The notes: generated by a model from the sequence alone, not told the origin. Positions 1 to 11,340 are shown, numbered from the stretch's first letter. The stretch: DNA of 64,000 nucleotides from Mercurialis annua (GCF_937616625.2 NC_065576.1:8806501-8870500); one strand, 5' to 3'. Numbers and translations are program-made.

Positions 1-42
1 ATTCTTGTGTTTTTTAGAAAAACATAAAATAATAATAATTTA

Positions 43-379
43 GGGATTAATAAATTTATGGTGTCTGAATTTTTTTTTAAAAAATCAATACGGTGTTTCG
101 ACAAAAAATTATATTAATATGGTGTTTGAACTTGTCAAATAATTATAAATTAGTTGTTTCGGCCGGTTTCGTTTCGGTAACAGGTAAAAACACCGATTAG
201 TCACCTTTATATTTCAGCCACGTCATACACCATGTCATCTTTTTCTTGACATAAACCGGCCGGAAAAACTAACTTGTAATTATTTAACAAGTTCACTTAC
301 CGGTTTTATATAATTTTTTGTTAAAACACCATATTGTCATTTTTTTAAAAGGTTAAGATATCAAAAACTTATTAATCCC
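43..379. repeat. Mutator-like MITE (long terminal inverted repeat)
   Basis: The two ends are long imperfect inverted copies of each other. Both begin GGGATTAATAA and both carry a GGCCGG-containing stretch about 130 bp inside. The flanks AATAATTTA at 34-42 and 380-388 are a perfect 9-bp target-site duplication, the mark of Mutator-like elements. No coding sequence is seen, so it is a non-autonomous MITE. It lies in what is probably intron 4 of the truncated CER1-like copy 1. Confidence 0.8.
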
Positions 380-496
380 AATAATTTACATAAAATTATT
401 ATTTTATATAGAATAATTATTTTAATCTTTTATCAATTGTATGAACCAAACATAGTCTACGAATATATTAAGAGTAACACAATTAATTAATACGTG

Positions 497-740
497 CATA
501 AGCTTTTTAGTTATTCTTTTGTCATTTGGACCCTCAATGTTTTTAAACGGTGCAAAAAAGATCTTTTAAAGTTTAAAAAGGATCACATAAACTCCTTCAG
601 TTTGTTTTTTTACCACTTAGTCTCTTAGTGTTTTTAGTTTTTTTTTTCCTTCGAGCGTGAGGCTGATTTGCACTATTCAGAATTGTTGAGGGTCCAAATT
701 GAAAGAAAATAACTAGAATGATTTGTGCTCTTTTTAGAAA
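497..740. repeat. MITE-like dispersed repeat, family A, member 1
   Basis: The left part (TTTTTAGTTATTC, then TTTGGACCCTCAA and AAACGGTGCA) reappears inverted at the right (TTGAGGGTCCAAA, GAAAATAACTAGAA). Related copies lie near 2215-2965, 4590-4880, 18787-19060 and 19690-19769. No clear target duplication is seen, so the edges are approximate. Confidence 0.55.
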
Positions 741-818
741 AAGTGAAGGGCATTTTTGTACCTTCTGCAAAAAAGAAAAAACTAACACAAGTATAATGTA
801 TGTAATTGTTGTGGACAG

Positions 819-3800
819 GTATCATTCACTGCATCACACACAATTTCGGACGAATTACTCATTATTCATGCCATTTTATGACTACATCTACGATACTATT
901 GACAAATCAAGCGACTCTTTGTATGAAACTTCACTTGAAAAGCCTCAAGAATTCCCAACTCTTGTTCATTTAACCCACTTCACAACTCCTGCCTCTATTT
1001 ACCATCTCCGGCTAGGGTTTGCATCCTTCGCTTCGAGGCCGTTAACTTGTACTCCAAGCTATGTCGCCATTTTGAGCCCGTTTACTTACTTATTTACGGT
1101 ATTAGTAAGCTTGTTTGGCCGTGTATTTGTCTCCGAGAGGAACATCGTCAACAACGTTGTATCACAAACTTGGATCATTCCAAGATACAAAACACAGGTC
1201 ATTTAAATTCATATACATATGCCGTTTTATTAGCAGCAATATGTCAATTAATGATTTAATAAGTATACATTTAAGTAATAATTTAACATTTTTAGCGGTA
1301 TATATGCTTAATGCCACTTATAGTATTCGTTGTAGTGAATACTAAAATGTGTTATTATTATATTGTATATACACAAATTTAACAAATAAATAATATCTCA
1401 TTTGATTTTGTAGTACTTACGAAAATGGGAAAGCAGAGCTATCAACCGATTTATTGAAGAAGCTATACTGGAAGCAGATGCAATGGGCTGTAAAGTGCTG
1501 AGCTTAGGGCTTCTAAATCAGGCAAGTATATATATTTTCTCGATAAATTGATGGCGAAGTATTATAGTTAGCAAGTTGCAACTCAAATGGTATAAACGTT
1601 GGGCAACAAACGCTTTCAATTCTTCTCACAAGCTCCCTCTTTCATACTCAAATGTATATTGTGTCATTTTAAAGCTTTTAATCACTAAAATTTATAAAAA
1701 AAAATTCTAAATTTTACGAATTATTGTTAGGCAAGTATATATATTCGCTTTATAAATTGACGGCAAGTGTTATAGCTAGCAAGTTGTAATTCAAATGGTA
1801 TAAGCGTTGGACAGCAAATGCTTTCAATTCTTCTCACAAGCGCTTTCCCTTCTTTCATACTCAAATGTATATTGTGTCATTTTAAAGCTTTTAATCACTA
1901 AAATTTATAAAAAAAAAATTCGAAATTTTACGAATTATTGTTAGACCAACCAATGATTTGCTTGGTAGTGTAGGGAGAAGAACTGAATAGATATGGAGAA
2001 GTATTTGTGGAAAAACATCCAAAGCTGAAGCTGAAATTGGTGGATGGGAGTAGCTTAGCTGCAGCTGTTATCATCAATAGTATTCCCAAAGGCACCACCC
2101 AAATATTCATCGGAGGCAAATTAACTAAAGTTGCTAAAACTGTTGCTTCTGCTTTATGCCATAAGGGCATCCAGGTGCATATTAATCTTCTTTAGATCAT
2201 ATTAAAAGTTAATTATATTTCTACTATTTGAGCCTTCAATATTTTTAAACGGTGCAAAAAGACCGTTTAAGATTTTTTAAAAAAAAACACATAATCCCTT
2301 TTAATTGATTTCTTTGTCACTTAGACCTAGGGGTGTAACTGAGTCAATCTCGCTCGCGAGCTACTCGAAACCCGACTCGATAAAGCTTACTCGAACTCGA
2401 ATTTTTAAGGCTCGTTTAATAAACGAGTCAATCTCAATCTCAGTGATACTCGACTCGAAAGCTCACGAGTAAGCTCGTTTATATATTTCTATGCTAATTT
2501 GACATGATGTTATTTTAATTTTGAACCTTAAATATCTAATTCATATATCTTTCGTTAAGAAATATGCATAAAATAGGTCATATAAATTTATTTATATATA
2601 AAAAGAAATATAGTATTTAAATTTTTATTAAATTTTTATTTTTTATTGAAATTTAATAAATTTTTATTGAAATTTATTAAATAATAATAAGACTCGATTA
2701 AACTCGTTAAGCTCGCGAGCTTTCGATAAATACTCGATAAATTAACTCGAAACTCGACTCGAAATTAAACGAGTCAATCTCAATCTTCTCAGTACTCGAT
2801 TCAGCTCGACTCGGTTACACCCCTACTTAGACCTTTAGTCCTTTTCAGTGACTTTTTTCAAGCGTGGGGTTATGCGCACTGTTTAAAAATGTTGAAGGCC
2901 CAAATGACAAGAAAATAACTAAAAGGACCTATGTGTTTTTTCTAGAGAATTTAAAGGATTTTTTACAATCTCTGCCTAGTACTACCAAATAAGAAGGTGT
3001 TTTTTTTTTCAAATTTTTATTTTAGGATAAAACTAATCAAGTCTATTGCTTAGTAGATTGTTGTGTTAAATGAAGAGGAACATGGAATTCCAGGACTTCA
3101 AACTGAACATGTGGACATATCAAAACGATATGAGCAAAAGGTATAATTTTGCTTTGTTTTTTTTCAAATGCTAAATTTTTTATTGATAATAATAAAAAGA
3201 GTTAATGTCAAAAAAATCACAAATTTTACACATTTTTTCATTTTAATCACGCAGTTTAAATTTTCTCATTTCCATGCACGAACTATCACTTTCTCTCAAA
3301 TTCATGCACGATGCTGAGTTGGCACTTATTTATTGGTGTAAAATGACGTCCACCTCAGCGAATTACACCAATGGAGCCGTAACACCTCAGCACCGTGCAT
3401 GAATTTGAAAAAAAGTGATAGTTCATGCATGAAAATGAGAAAATTTAAACTGTGTGATTAAAATGAGAAAACATGTAAAGTTGGTGAATTTTTATGACAT
3501 TAACCCTAATAAAAATGAATAATTAAAGGCATATAATATTAACATATAAGGTTGCAGATATGGTTGATTGGAGATGATATAACAGAAAATGAACAATTAA
3601 AGGCTCCTAAAGGAACATTGTTCATACCTTTCACACAATTTCCTCCTAAAAGAGTTCGCAAAGATTGTTTCTACCATGTCACACCAGCCATGCTAACTCC
3701 TAATTCTCTTCAGAATTTGGATTCCTGTGAGGTTAGTGAAATATATTTGTTATTTTTTAATTGGGTTTATTAATACCTTGTCAAGGATAAATTACAACAT

Positions 3801-5072
3801 TGGTGCTTGTTTCAAGTTTTTTATTTCGGTATCTGAACGTTGATTTTTATATTGGTATTTTGACTTTTTGAAAATGTATTAAATTAGTGGCTTTATCCAT
3901 TTTCCGCTCGGAATCATAAAAAGCTACGTAAAACTTTTTTTAAATTTTTTTACTAATGATTATTTTTAAATTGGACAATGTGATAAAAGTTCACCAATTT
4001 TATACGTTTTTTCATTTTAATCACGCGTTTTAAAATTTATCATAAAAATACAATAACATTCATTTTTTTTCTTAAATTCATACACGATGTTGAGGTGGCA
4101 CTCGTTTATTGGTGTAAAATGACCTTCACCTCAGCAAATTACATCAATGAACGAGTGTCACCTAAGCACCGTGTATGGATTTGAAAAAAAAAATGAAAAT
4201 TTGTGTATTTTTATGACAAATTTTTAAGGTGTGATAAAATTGAGAAAATGTGTAAAGTTGATGAATTTTGATAATATTAATCTTTTTCAAATTTGCTTAT
4301 ATAATCTGCCATTTCAATTCTATATATAATTGTAATCATTACACATATAAAAATAGTGTGTTTTACTAATACGACGCATAAGTTTAAGTAAAATAAGAGT
4401 TATTTTTTGTCTTTTAGTATATCGGTGATCAAAATACAACTTATTTGATATATTTTAAGAAAGTTGAAACACTAATGTGAATAAAATTATAAATTCATGA
4501 AGATTTGGAAAAATTCAAACATCTTTGATATAATTGATTTGTTAACTATTAGTCAAAAATACATAAAATAAATCCTTTAAATTTTTCAAAAAAAGCATAT
4601 AAGCGTTTATTACTATAATTTTTTACTTAAGCCCTCAACATTTTTAAAACGTTTCAAAAACAACCTTTTAAATTTTTCAGAAAAAAGCACTTGAGCCATT
4701 TTAATTTAATTTTTTGTCACTTAAGGCCTCATGTTTTTAGTTATTTTTATGGTTTTTCTTTTCAAGAGTGGAGGTTTATTCGCATCATTTAAAAATAATA
4801 AAACTCAAGTGTTAAAAAAAAACAAAAATGATTTGTGTGCTCCTTTTATATTATTTGAAGGATTTTTTTTACCTTCTACTCTAATTATTTATACGAAATT
4901 TATATAGAATTGGATACCAAGAAGGGCAATGAGCGCCTGGCGCGTAGCTGGAATAATTCATAGTTTGGAAGATTGGAAGGTGCATGAATGTGGAAGCTAC
5001 ATTTTCAACATGGACAAAATTTGGGAAGCTAGTCTTCACCATGGCTTTTATCCTTTATCATTGCCCAATTAA
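819..5072 (+). CDS. CER1: CER1-like alkane-forming enzyme, copy 1 (5' part outside the window)
   Basis: The CER1 family works at the ER with CER3 to turn very-long-chain acyl chains into cuticular wax alkanes (family knowledge). Six exons are readable: 819-1197, 1414-1521, 1974-2174, 3057-3140, 3558-3731 and 4908-5072 (stop TAA). All join in frame without stops. The first carries the last histidine box (YHSLHHTQF). The rest encode the C-terminal Wax2 domain, including VDGSSLAAAV, GKLTKVAK, KGTLFIPFTQFPP and RKDCFY, and the last encodes NWIPRRAMSAWRVAGI up to SLPN. The intron after 1521 starts GC, not GT; only this donor keeps the frame. Exons for the N-terminal membrane and first histidine-box region must lie left of the window. 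The closest relative here is copy 2 at 12.7 kb. It may be a working gene, but the missing 5' end prevents a verdict. Confidence 0.9.
1522..1944 (+). repeat. Tandem duplication inside intron 6 of CER1 copy 1
   Basis: Two units, 1522-1730 and 1731-1944, are near copies: both begin GCAAGTATATATATT, share ATGGTATAA and AATGTATATTGTGTCATTTT, and end GAATTATTGTTAG. CER1 copy 2 has one such unit in the same intron (18282 onwards). The duplication therefore followed the gene duplication, or one unit was lost from copy 2. Confidence 0.8.
2215..2965. repeat. Family A MITE-like repeat, member 2 (split by a hAT MITE)
   Basis: The left part is 2215-2327 (AAACGGTGCAAAAAGACCG) and the right part 2834-2965 (AAATGTTGAAGGCCCAAATGA and on to CTAAAAGGACCTATGTG). 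It lies in intron 7 of CER1 copy 1. An unsplit relative occupies the same intron of copy 2 at 18787-19060, so this insertion predates the gene duplication. Confidence 0.65.
2328..2825. mobile_element. hAT-type MITE
   Basis: It starts TAGGGGTGTAAC and ends GTTACACCCCTA. The 8-bp duplication CTTAGACC is present at 2320-2327 and 2826-2833. An 8-bp duplication and this terminus are typical of hAT elements. The inside holds many ACTCGA/TCGAGT and GCTCGCGAGC motifs near both ends and an AT-rich middle. No transposase is seen. It is nested in the family A repeat of intron 7 and absent from CER1 copy 2. Confidence 0.9.
3199..3506. mobile_element. Mutator-like MITE in intron 8 of CER1 copy 1
   Basis: Long terminal inverted repeats (GAGTTAATGTCA at left, TGACATTAACCC at right) enclose 308 bp. 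TAATAAAAA at 3190-3198 and 3507-3515 is a perfect 9-bp target duplication. The matching intron of copy 2 (19190-19290) carries the unoccupied site with one copy of TAATAAAAA, which confirms the insertion exactly. Confidence 0.92.
3975..4275. repeat. Second member of the same MITE family (intron 9 of CER1 copy 1)
   Basis: Inverted-repeat arms resemble those at 3199-3506: TTCATTTTAATCACG, then GGTGTAAAATGA and CCTCAGCAAATTACA, mirrored by AGCACCGTGTATG and GTGTAAAGTTGATGAATTTT. It is more decayed than the intron 8 copy and no clean target duplication is seen. Confidence 0.7.
4590..4880. repeat. Family A repeat, member 3 (intron 9 of CER1 copy 1)
   Basis: It shares AGCCCTCAACATTTTTAAAA, CCTCATGTTTTTAGTTATTT and TTTTCAAGAGTGGA with the other family A members. 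The homologous but truncated stretch in copy 2 is 19690-19769, where the two genes stop being colinear. Confidence 0.55.
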
Positions 5073-5761
5073 TTTATATCCGCTCTAAATACGCCGTGAA
5101 TTTCTATGCCGAACATGATCTAGTCGAGAGCTTGCCCAGTCATCGGGATTCGTTCGGTATAGGTCCTCCAATATTTATTTAGTAGCATTTAGCGCTCAAT
5201 TATCAGCTTTTAGTCGTTTGCTATATAAACACACTGCATTACAAGTAAATAATAAATTGTTGTATGGAAAACATCATTTACATTTAAATTACTTTCTGTT
5301 TGGATTATCAGTGACTATAAAGAACAAATATTCAGATGTTGAATGTTCATTTTCTTATAATATTATTCTAAATTTTGAATAGTTGTACACTGTCAACCCT
5401 TTTATTAATGGAATATTAATTAGTTCAGTCATGAACTATTTTGCTATAGTCTCAATGTTGGCTGTCCGGTCCTCTGAACATCTGTTTTTTTTGTATTTAA
5501 CATCTTTGGAAGGCGAGAAACGAATGTGTTTTTAAAGACGAGTCAGTGTATATTTATTTTTTGTTTTATTGTTTTGTATTTGCAAAACAGCGGAGTTTTA
5601 CAAAGCAAGAAATTATGAATTTTTTACTCTGGGAATGATGTTTTGCGTTGTGTTTCTTTTTTTTCTGTAATAGTTCTTTTTCGCTCTTTTATTTTTGACT
5701 ATCTTTTACTTTCCACTAATTTGTGGTTGAAATAATTTAATGATTATTTATCAAAAAATAA
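5073..5761. other. 3' flank of CER1 copy 1
   Basis: AT-rich sequence after the stop codon, presumably including the 3' untranslated region. I see no further gene, RNA or clear repeat. A 9-bp A-rich duplication of the next element ends it (5753-5761). Confidence 0.4.
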
Positions 5762-7174
5762 GGTTAATAGACCGAAAAAACCCTAACTTTTGTTTTAGTT
5801 TACAATTCCACCCCGGCATAGCAATTTTTTCAATTTTAGCCTATTTTGAATTTTTGGTTTTCAATTTCACCCTAAATAGAAAAATTAAATGATTTTATTA
5901 TTAAAAGGATTAAAATATGTAAAACAACTACATTTGAGGATCATTTCATATTTTTTTTTTCATTTGAACAAACCCTTAAACTTTTAAAAAATCAAATAAG
6001 TCCTGAAATAAAAAAATCAATTAAATTTAAATTAATTGAAAATATTTTTTTTTAATTTCAAGCTGCTCCTCCGGCAGCTCCTCGCCTCAGGAGCTGCTGC
6101 TCCTCAATCCAGCAGCAGATGCTCCTCAACGAGAAGCGGATGTGCTCCTCAGGCCGGAGGAGCAGGGCCGACCTTAGAAGAGATGAGCCTCTAGGCGATT
6201 TTTATATGTTTCGTATAAAAATAATCACTTTTATTAAAGCATTCGTTTCTCTCTCTCAAAAATGCACTCTCTTTTCATTTTTTTTCAGGTACGCTTTTGT
6301 TAGATTATTAATACATTTTTAGATAGTTGGTAAATTTTTTGATAAATATTTGGTATATTTTTTGACATTTTTTAAAAAATGTATTTTTGCAAAAACAAAT
6401 ATATTAAATAAAATATATTTTTGTCAAAAATTAAAAATAATATTTTTTATCAATTTTTTTTAAGAAAAATATATCTGATGTAATTTTTTTTATTTGATAG
6501 ATTCTCGATCTCTAAGCGGTTTAAAATATGTAATTATTTACTATTTTTGATGATATTCCTTATTATTAAGGCCTCTAATTAATTTTTAAAATAGAAATTA
6601 GAGGCCTCATATAAATATGGACCCTTTTAGTTTTTTTTTTATATTTTTTTTATAAAATTTAATTATTTTTAAATAAATGTTTAAAAAATTTAATATAATA
6701 TCTATTTTTTAATGACCCCCATAAAAATATGGGACCCTTTAGAATTTGTGGCCCTAGGCATAGGCCTTAGTGGCCTATGCCTAAGGCTGGCATGTGCTCC
6801 TCTATTGAGGAGCAAATCTGCTTCTTAACGAGGAGCAACATCTCGTTGAGGAGCTCAGCTCCTCATGTGAGAAGTCGTTGCTCTTCTAGAAATTTAAAAA
6901 AAATATTTTAATTATTATTATTGAATTTAATTAATTTTTTTGACTATGGAGAAAATGGTTATTTATATAATTTATAACATTAAAGAATATTTAGATTATT
7001 GATAAATATAAAAGATCTATTTTGAATATTATTTAAATAAAAAAAGTTCAATCTAATGATTCAGGATGTAATTTAAAACTAAAAATTCAAAATAGGATAA
7101 ATTGAAAAAAATGACACGTCAGGGTGAAATTGAAAATCAAAACAAAAATTAGAGTTTTTTTTAGTTTATTAGCT
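5762..7174. mobile_element. Non-autonomous element with long terminal inverted repeats (Mutator-like)
   Basis: The left arm (GGTTAATAGACC, then TTTCAATTTCACCCT) matches the reverse complement of the right arm (GGGTGAAATTGAAAATCAAA to TTTATTAGCT) for over 100 bp. The flanks AAAAAATAA (5753-5761) and AAATAATAA (7175-7183) agree at 8 of 9 bases, but are low complexity. Inside are two GC-richer blocks full of GCTCCTC/GAGGAGC (about 6060-6180 and 6785-6895). Between them is a stretch bounded by CAGGGCCGACC and AAGGCTGGC that may be a nested hAT-like insertion. No transposase is seen. Confidence 0.7.
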
Positions 7175-7183
7175 AAATAATAA

Positions 7184-7564
7184 TGATTTTTTTTACCACA
7201 ACAATATACGTGGCTCTTCCAGCTACATTAAAAGTGTGACAATTAAAATGTAACCAACACTGCCGGCACATTAATTTTCTTTGTAAAAACTATTTGTAGA
7301 TCTGGCACATTATTTAATGTTTTCTTTATAGTATTTTCTTTTGAAAGATTTTCTTCATAGTACAAATTAAAAAAAATAGTGAAGTATTTTTAGTGTGGCT
7401 ATGATACACGTCTTTCCAATTATTGGCAAACTTCACTTTAGTAGATATAAAAAAGGACGGATACGCCTACCGACCGGCTAAAAGAGGACACCTTTTTGAA
7501 AGAGAGGTCTGAATTGGTAACCGAAAATTAAAGAATATCAAGATAAGGATAAAATTGGAACTTT
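7184..7564. other. AT-rich spacer
   Basis: Unannotated sequence between two transposon nests. I see no open frame, RNA or repeat that can be supported. Confidence 0.3.
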
Positions 7565-7618
7565 TTTATGAAAGGGTTAATGTCTTAAAAACACCCCACT
7601 TTTTAGCCTTTATCTAAT

Positions 7619-8859
7619 CTTTTTTTTGATGAATGTAAAATTTAATAACACGAGAAGTGGCAAACGCTCCCAACTACAAGAGTTTTCGCACAAAACTGAC
7701 ACGAGGCACACTAGAGTCTACGACTCGAGAGAGGAAAAACAATCAATGGAAAAGAATACAATCCGGATTCCTAATGAAATCCATTCCCGAATATGGGAAG
7801 CTAGTTACATTACAACTAACGTAAAAACAAGCTGAGATGAAGTTTCTAAACACTAGAGCTTCAATGCCTGTTGATTTTTGATCAAAAAATTTTCGGTTTC
7901 TGCTTTTCCATAACTCCCAAATATTAGTGATATGCACTAGGTCAATCATGTTTGACCGTGTTTTGACTTTATCATTTTGTCATTTATTGATTGACAGTTT
8001 TTATCATTTTATATTAATGATTAAAATACTTGAATGTTAATTCTTTCTAAGGTCATCAAGTATGTGACTTGATAGTAGAACCCTTAGGTTTAATAAAAGA
8101 ATTATATACCATCTATCCCTAATCTTAATAAAACATTGAGACTAGTATGATGTTGACTGATGATTATGTTTTACTAATCATGTATATGAGATATTAAGTC
8201 AAATCATATGTGCTATTTGAGAAATAAGGCACTGGATGACCCACTGTGAGAATACTACATAGATCACTGTCATAAGTATTTCTCATTACAGTACTATTAG
8301 TATAATCCTTTGATCTTGAAATCATCATAGATTTCTACATAACTATTTAATATTTTGATACAGTCTTACATTATCTTTAACAGGATAATGGAATAGATTG
8401 TCATTGAATATGAAAGTAACTATGTGAGAAATGTGAGTGACTGAGAAGGAATTTGTCCCTCATTTATTTGAGTAAAATATCTATGGGCCCCTTGAAGAAG
8501 ATAGACTAAAGGAAATGCATGGCCATGCTAAATGAATTGATAAAGAGTTATCATTTTCAGTCTACTTAGAGTCAAGAAACTAATGATTGAATATTATAAG
8601 GATGACAGAACTATGCCTTATATTCAATCTGGATATCGAGAGACAAAGGGATTAAAATATTATTGTAAAAGGTTAAATCAGATTATCGATATTCGTATAA
8701 TTTGGGTAGTCATAATGTCTTGCTAGAGGCCACTTATGACTTGTGGGCAGAAATAGAGATTTCGAGTCTACTGTCAACGTTATATGAACCTACAGGATCG
8801 CACACTAAGAACAGGCCAAAAACAGTTATGGGTTGTACAAGCCCAATGTGATTAAGTGA

Positions 8860-8902
<43 letters not shown>

Positions 8903-10220
8903 TATATATATTAATTCGAAATTTAAGGATAAGTGTTTTCCTTAATTTATTATTTTTTTTTGAAGATAATAAATATAGTAATTAATATATATGGATGATT
9001 ATCAAAAAGGAGTTTTTGATAAACATAAACTTGTAGAATTGCAATGAGATTGAAATTCGAATTTGTCTCAAACCCTAATGTTGTTGTATCACTATAAATA
9101 CACATTAAGCAATTGGTTTGAGAATCACGAAATTCATTATTCACTAAATCACTAAAATTCGAAATTGCTTGTGAAGCAATAGTGCTAGCACACAAGCACT
9201 AGTTTTGGCTAAGGTCTGTTCGTGTGGATACTCGTAGAGGACGCGTTCTTTTGGAGGCGTTTCTGATCCGAGGCCAGGTATCACCAAAGTGAACCACCTC
9301 CTTCCTTCCTACATTGCTGTTGAATTCGACATACAAGTAAGTACTTATTCTGTTAATTCGAATTACATGGATCTTGGTTTGGGTTTTTAGATAAATTTTT
9401 GAAATTCCGCTGCGTTATGAACCTAGAAAACCCAGAAAGTAATGTCCCAAAGTGAATACCAAAGTTTTGGACTCGAACATCTAGGAATGAGAGAGTCCAT
9501 TGGAGAAGGAATTCATCAATCTTATTTGGCATAACAGATGAAATACCAACCTTCCTCAAAATATTATTCCAAACTGATGAGGCAAAGGAACAATGCATAA
9601 GGATATGATTCTGGGTTTCCGGTTCCTTACACAGCGAGCAAAGTCTGTTTGCATCCGAGACGATGTTCCTGTGATTAAGATAGATCAAAGAGGAGACGCA
9701 ATCATGTAATGCTAACCAGATAAAGAAACGAATCCTTGGAGGACAGAAGGAGGACCAGGCTGTGCAGAATGAAGACGTGACAGGTGAAGTAACAGATCTG
9801 TTAATTATTGTAGCAGATAATGGAAGTTGCAAATTAGCAGTCCTAGTTAATTTGCAAAAACTTCCAGCTGAATACACACCACCATGTTTAATCCAGCAAA
9901 CCAAATCTTGTTCTGGAGATAAAATAATCAAACGCAGGTGAGAGAGCATAGAATCGAGCTCTCTTTTTTCATTCAATCGTAACCTGCGACGCCAACTCTA
10001 TTCACTGTTAAATATATCAGAGATAGAAGCTTCTTTTTGTCTTGACAGATTAAAGAGGCGAGGGAAAAGATCCTTCATAATACCATTATCAACCCAGCGA
10101 TCAGACCAAAACGAGATTGAGAGGCGATTATTTACTTTAAACTTAATATTCGACAAGCTACAACGACCATTGCGAAGAGTCGGTACAGCAGCTTCTCCGA
10201 ATACCCTTCCAAACATATAT
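7619..10220 (-). mobile_element. 5'-truncated LINE (L1 type), split by a solo LTR
   Basis: Read on the minus strand from 10216, one frame holds a segment with SISFWSDRWVDNG, as found after the reverse transcriptase of plant LINEs. The frame at 9976-9353 then holds the zinc-binding zf-RVT region, with FIWLALHDCVSS, LCSLCKEPETQNHILMHC and SVWNNIL. After the inserted LTR, 7949-7743 continues with NIWELWKSRNRKFF. A T-run near 7620 is the A-tail of the minus-strand element. The frame breaks between 9976 and 9998 and the missing reverse transcriptase show it is dead. It is nested in the MITE at 7574-10523. Confidence 0.75.
7949..9367 (+). mobile_element. Probable Copia-type solo LTR
   Basis: A block of about 1.4 kb interrupts the LINE coding sequence. 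It can be read from TGTTTGACC to AATTACA. It has a TATA box (CTATAAATA near 9093), then a stretch ending TGCTGTTGAATTCGACATAC, typical of the R/U5 part of plant Copia LTRs. An (AT)n run lies near 8866-8895. No coding sequence or second LTR is seen. I could not find a 5-bp target duplication, so the edges are approximate. Confidence 0.5.
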
Positions 10221-10532
10221 TTTGACGTTAAAAACTGATTAATTTTACTCTATTTTGTATTATCTCGTTTTAATTGTACCCTTTAACAATAAATTGACAT
10301 TTTTTTTACTTGAATAAAGTTCAAAAAAGTTTTCAAAAAGGTCAATTTAATACAAAAAGGGTAAATTTAAAGAACTTTTTGAACTTTTTTTAAATATAAA
10401 AAGGTCAATTTAATGCTTAAAGATATAATTGAAATGAAAAAATGCAAAATATAGTAAAATTGATCAGTTTTCAAGTAGGATTGAAAAGAGACTAAAAGGT
10501 CGGATGTTTTTAAGACATTAGGCTTTATGAAA

Positions 10533-11056
10533 ATATATTATATATAGATAAATACTTATTAAATATTTTATAATTTTTTTTTATCAGAATACGCTTTTGG
10601 TAGATTAATAGTAATATTTTTAAAACATTTTTAATAGATTTTTGATAGATTATTAAGAGCACGTATTCAAAAAAAAAAACAATATATTTTTTTATAACTA
10701 GGGAGGGGAACATTTGTGCGAGAATTTGAATCCACTACTTAACAACTTGTAGCCCAATGCTACCATTTAAATAATGTATTTAGATGTTTAGATTGTTATG
10801 TTAAAATACTTCAATCGATCCGATTTTAGATCGTTTAGCCTTGTACTGTTTGCAGTTGTGCTTAATATATTATTTATTCAAAAACAAAACAACCTATTCC
10901 ATTAAAAAAATATAAAAAGCATATTTAAAAAAATAATTATGCAATTTCCTCAATGAAATTTCTGACAATTCAATTTTGAAGCTGCGGCAGGCCAGCCTTT
11001 TGCTAGCATATTATTGTTCCTCCATGTGTTAAGTTCTTTTTTTCCTTCAGGCATCC
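10533..11056. other. AT-rich spacer
   Basis: No gene seen. The stretch contains short A/T runs and no repeat that can be placed with confidence. Confidence 0.3.
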
Positions 11057-11340
11057 TTGGACAATAGTATTCATATACTCTTGATTTTTTTGGCCGATCG
11101 GTTAATTATTATGACTGATAATTCTCTTTATAATCTTCGCAATGTGGTGGAAATTCAAACTCATTTACTCATTCATTGTGATTTTACAGGGACGTGCTTT
11201 GGAAACCTAATTTGCGTTGGATATTGTCTTGTTCATTTGACAATTTTTTTTAAGTTGCTAAGTTAATATCATTCTGGGATGTGCTTATGCGAACCTTTGA
11301 CAAATTTTATGGTTTATTATTATTATGAAATTTATAAGAG
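11057..11340 (+). pseudogene. Possible LINE zf-RVT remnant
   Basis: One frame reads EIQTHLLIHCDFT, resembling the ET-HLL-C part of the zf-RVT domain of plant LINEs. A little further on, YYEIYKSGNK resembles the W-IWKSRN motif that follows it. Stops and the short length show that it is not functional. The call rests on these two short matches. Confidence 0.3.

Larger units (their letters stand above)
7574..10523. mobile_element. Mutator-like MITE split by a nested LINE
   Basis: The outer ends are GGGTTAATGTCTTAAAAAC at left and GTTTTTAAGACATTAGGC at right. TTTATGAAA at 7565-7573 and 10524-10532 is a perfect 9-bp target duplication. Only about 7574-7618 and 10222-10523 belong to the MITE. The right part again folds on itself: AAAACTGATTAATTTTAC near 10231 is mirrored by GTAAAATTGATCAGTTTT ending near 10472. 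The rest is an inserted LINE. The ends resemble those of the MITE at 3199-3506. Confidence 0.8.
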
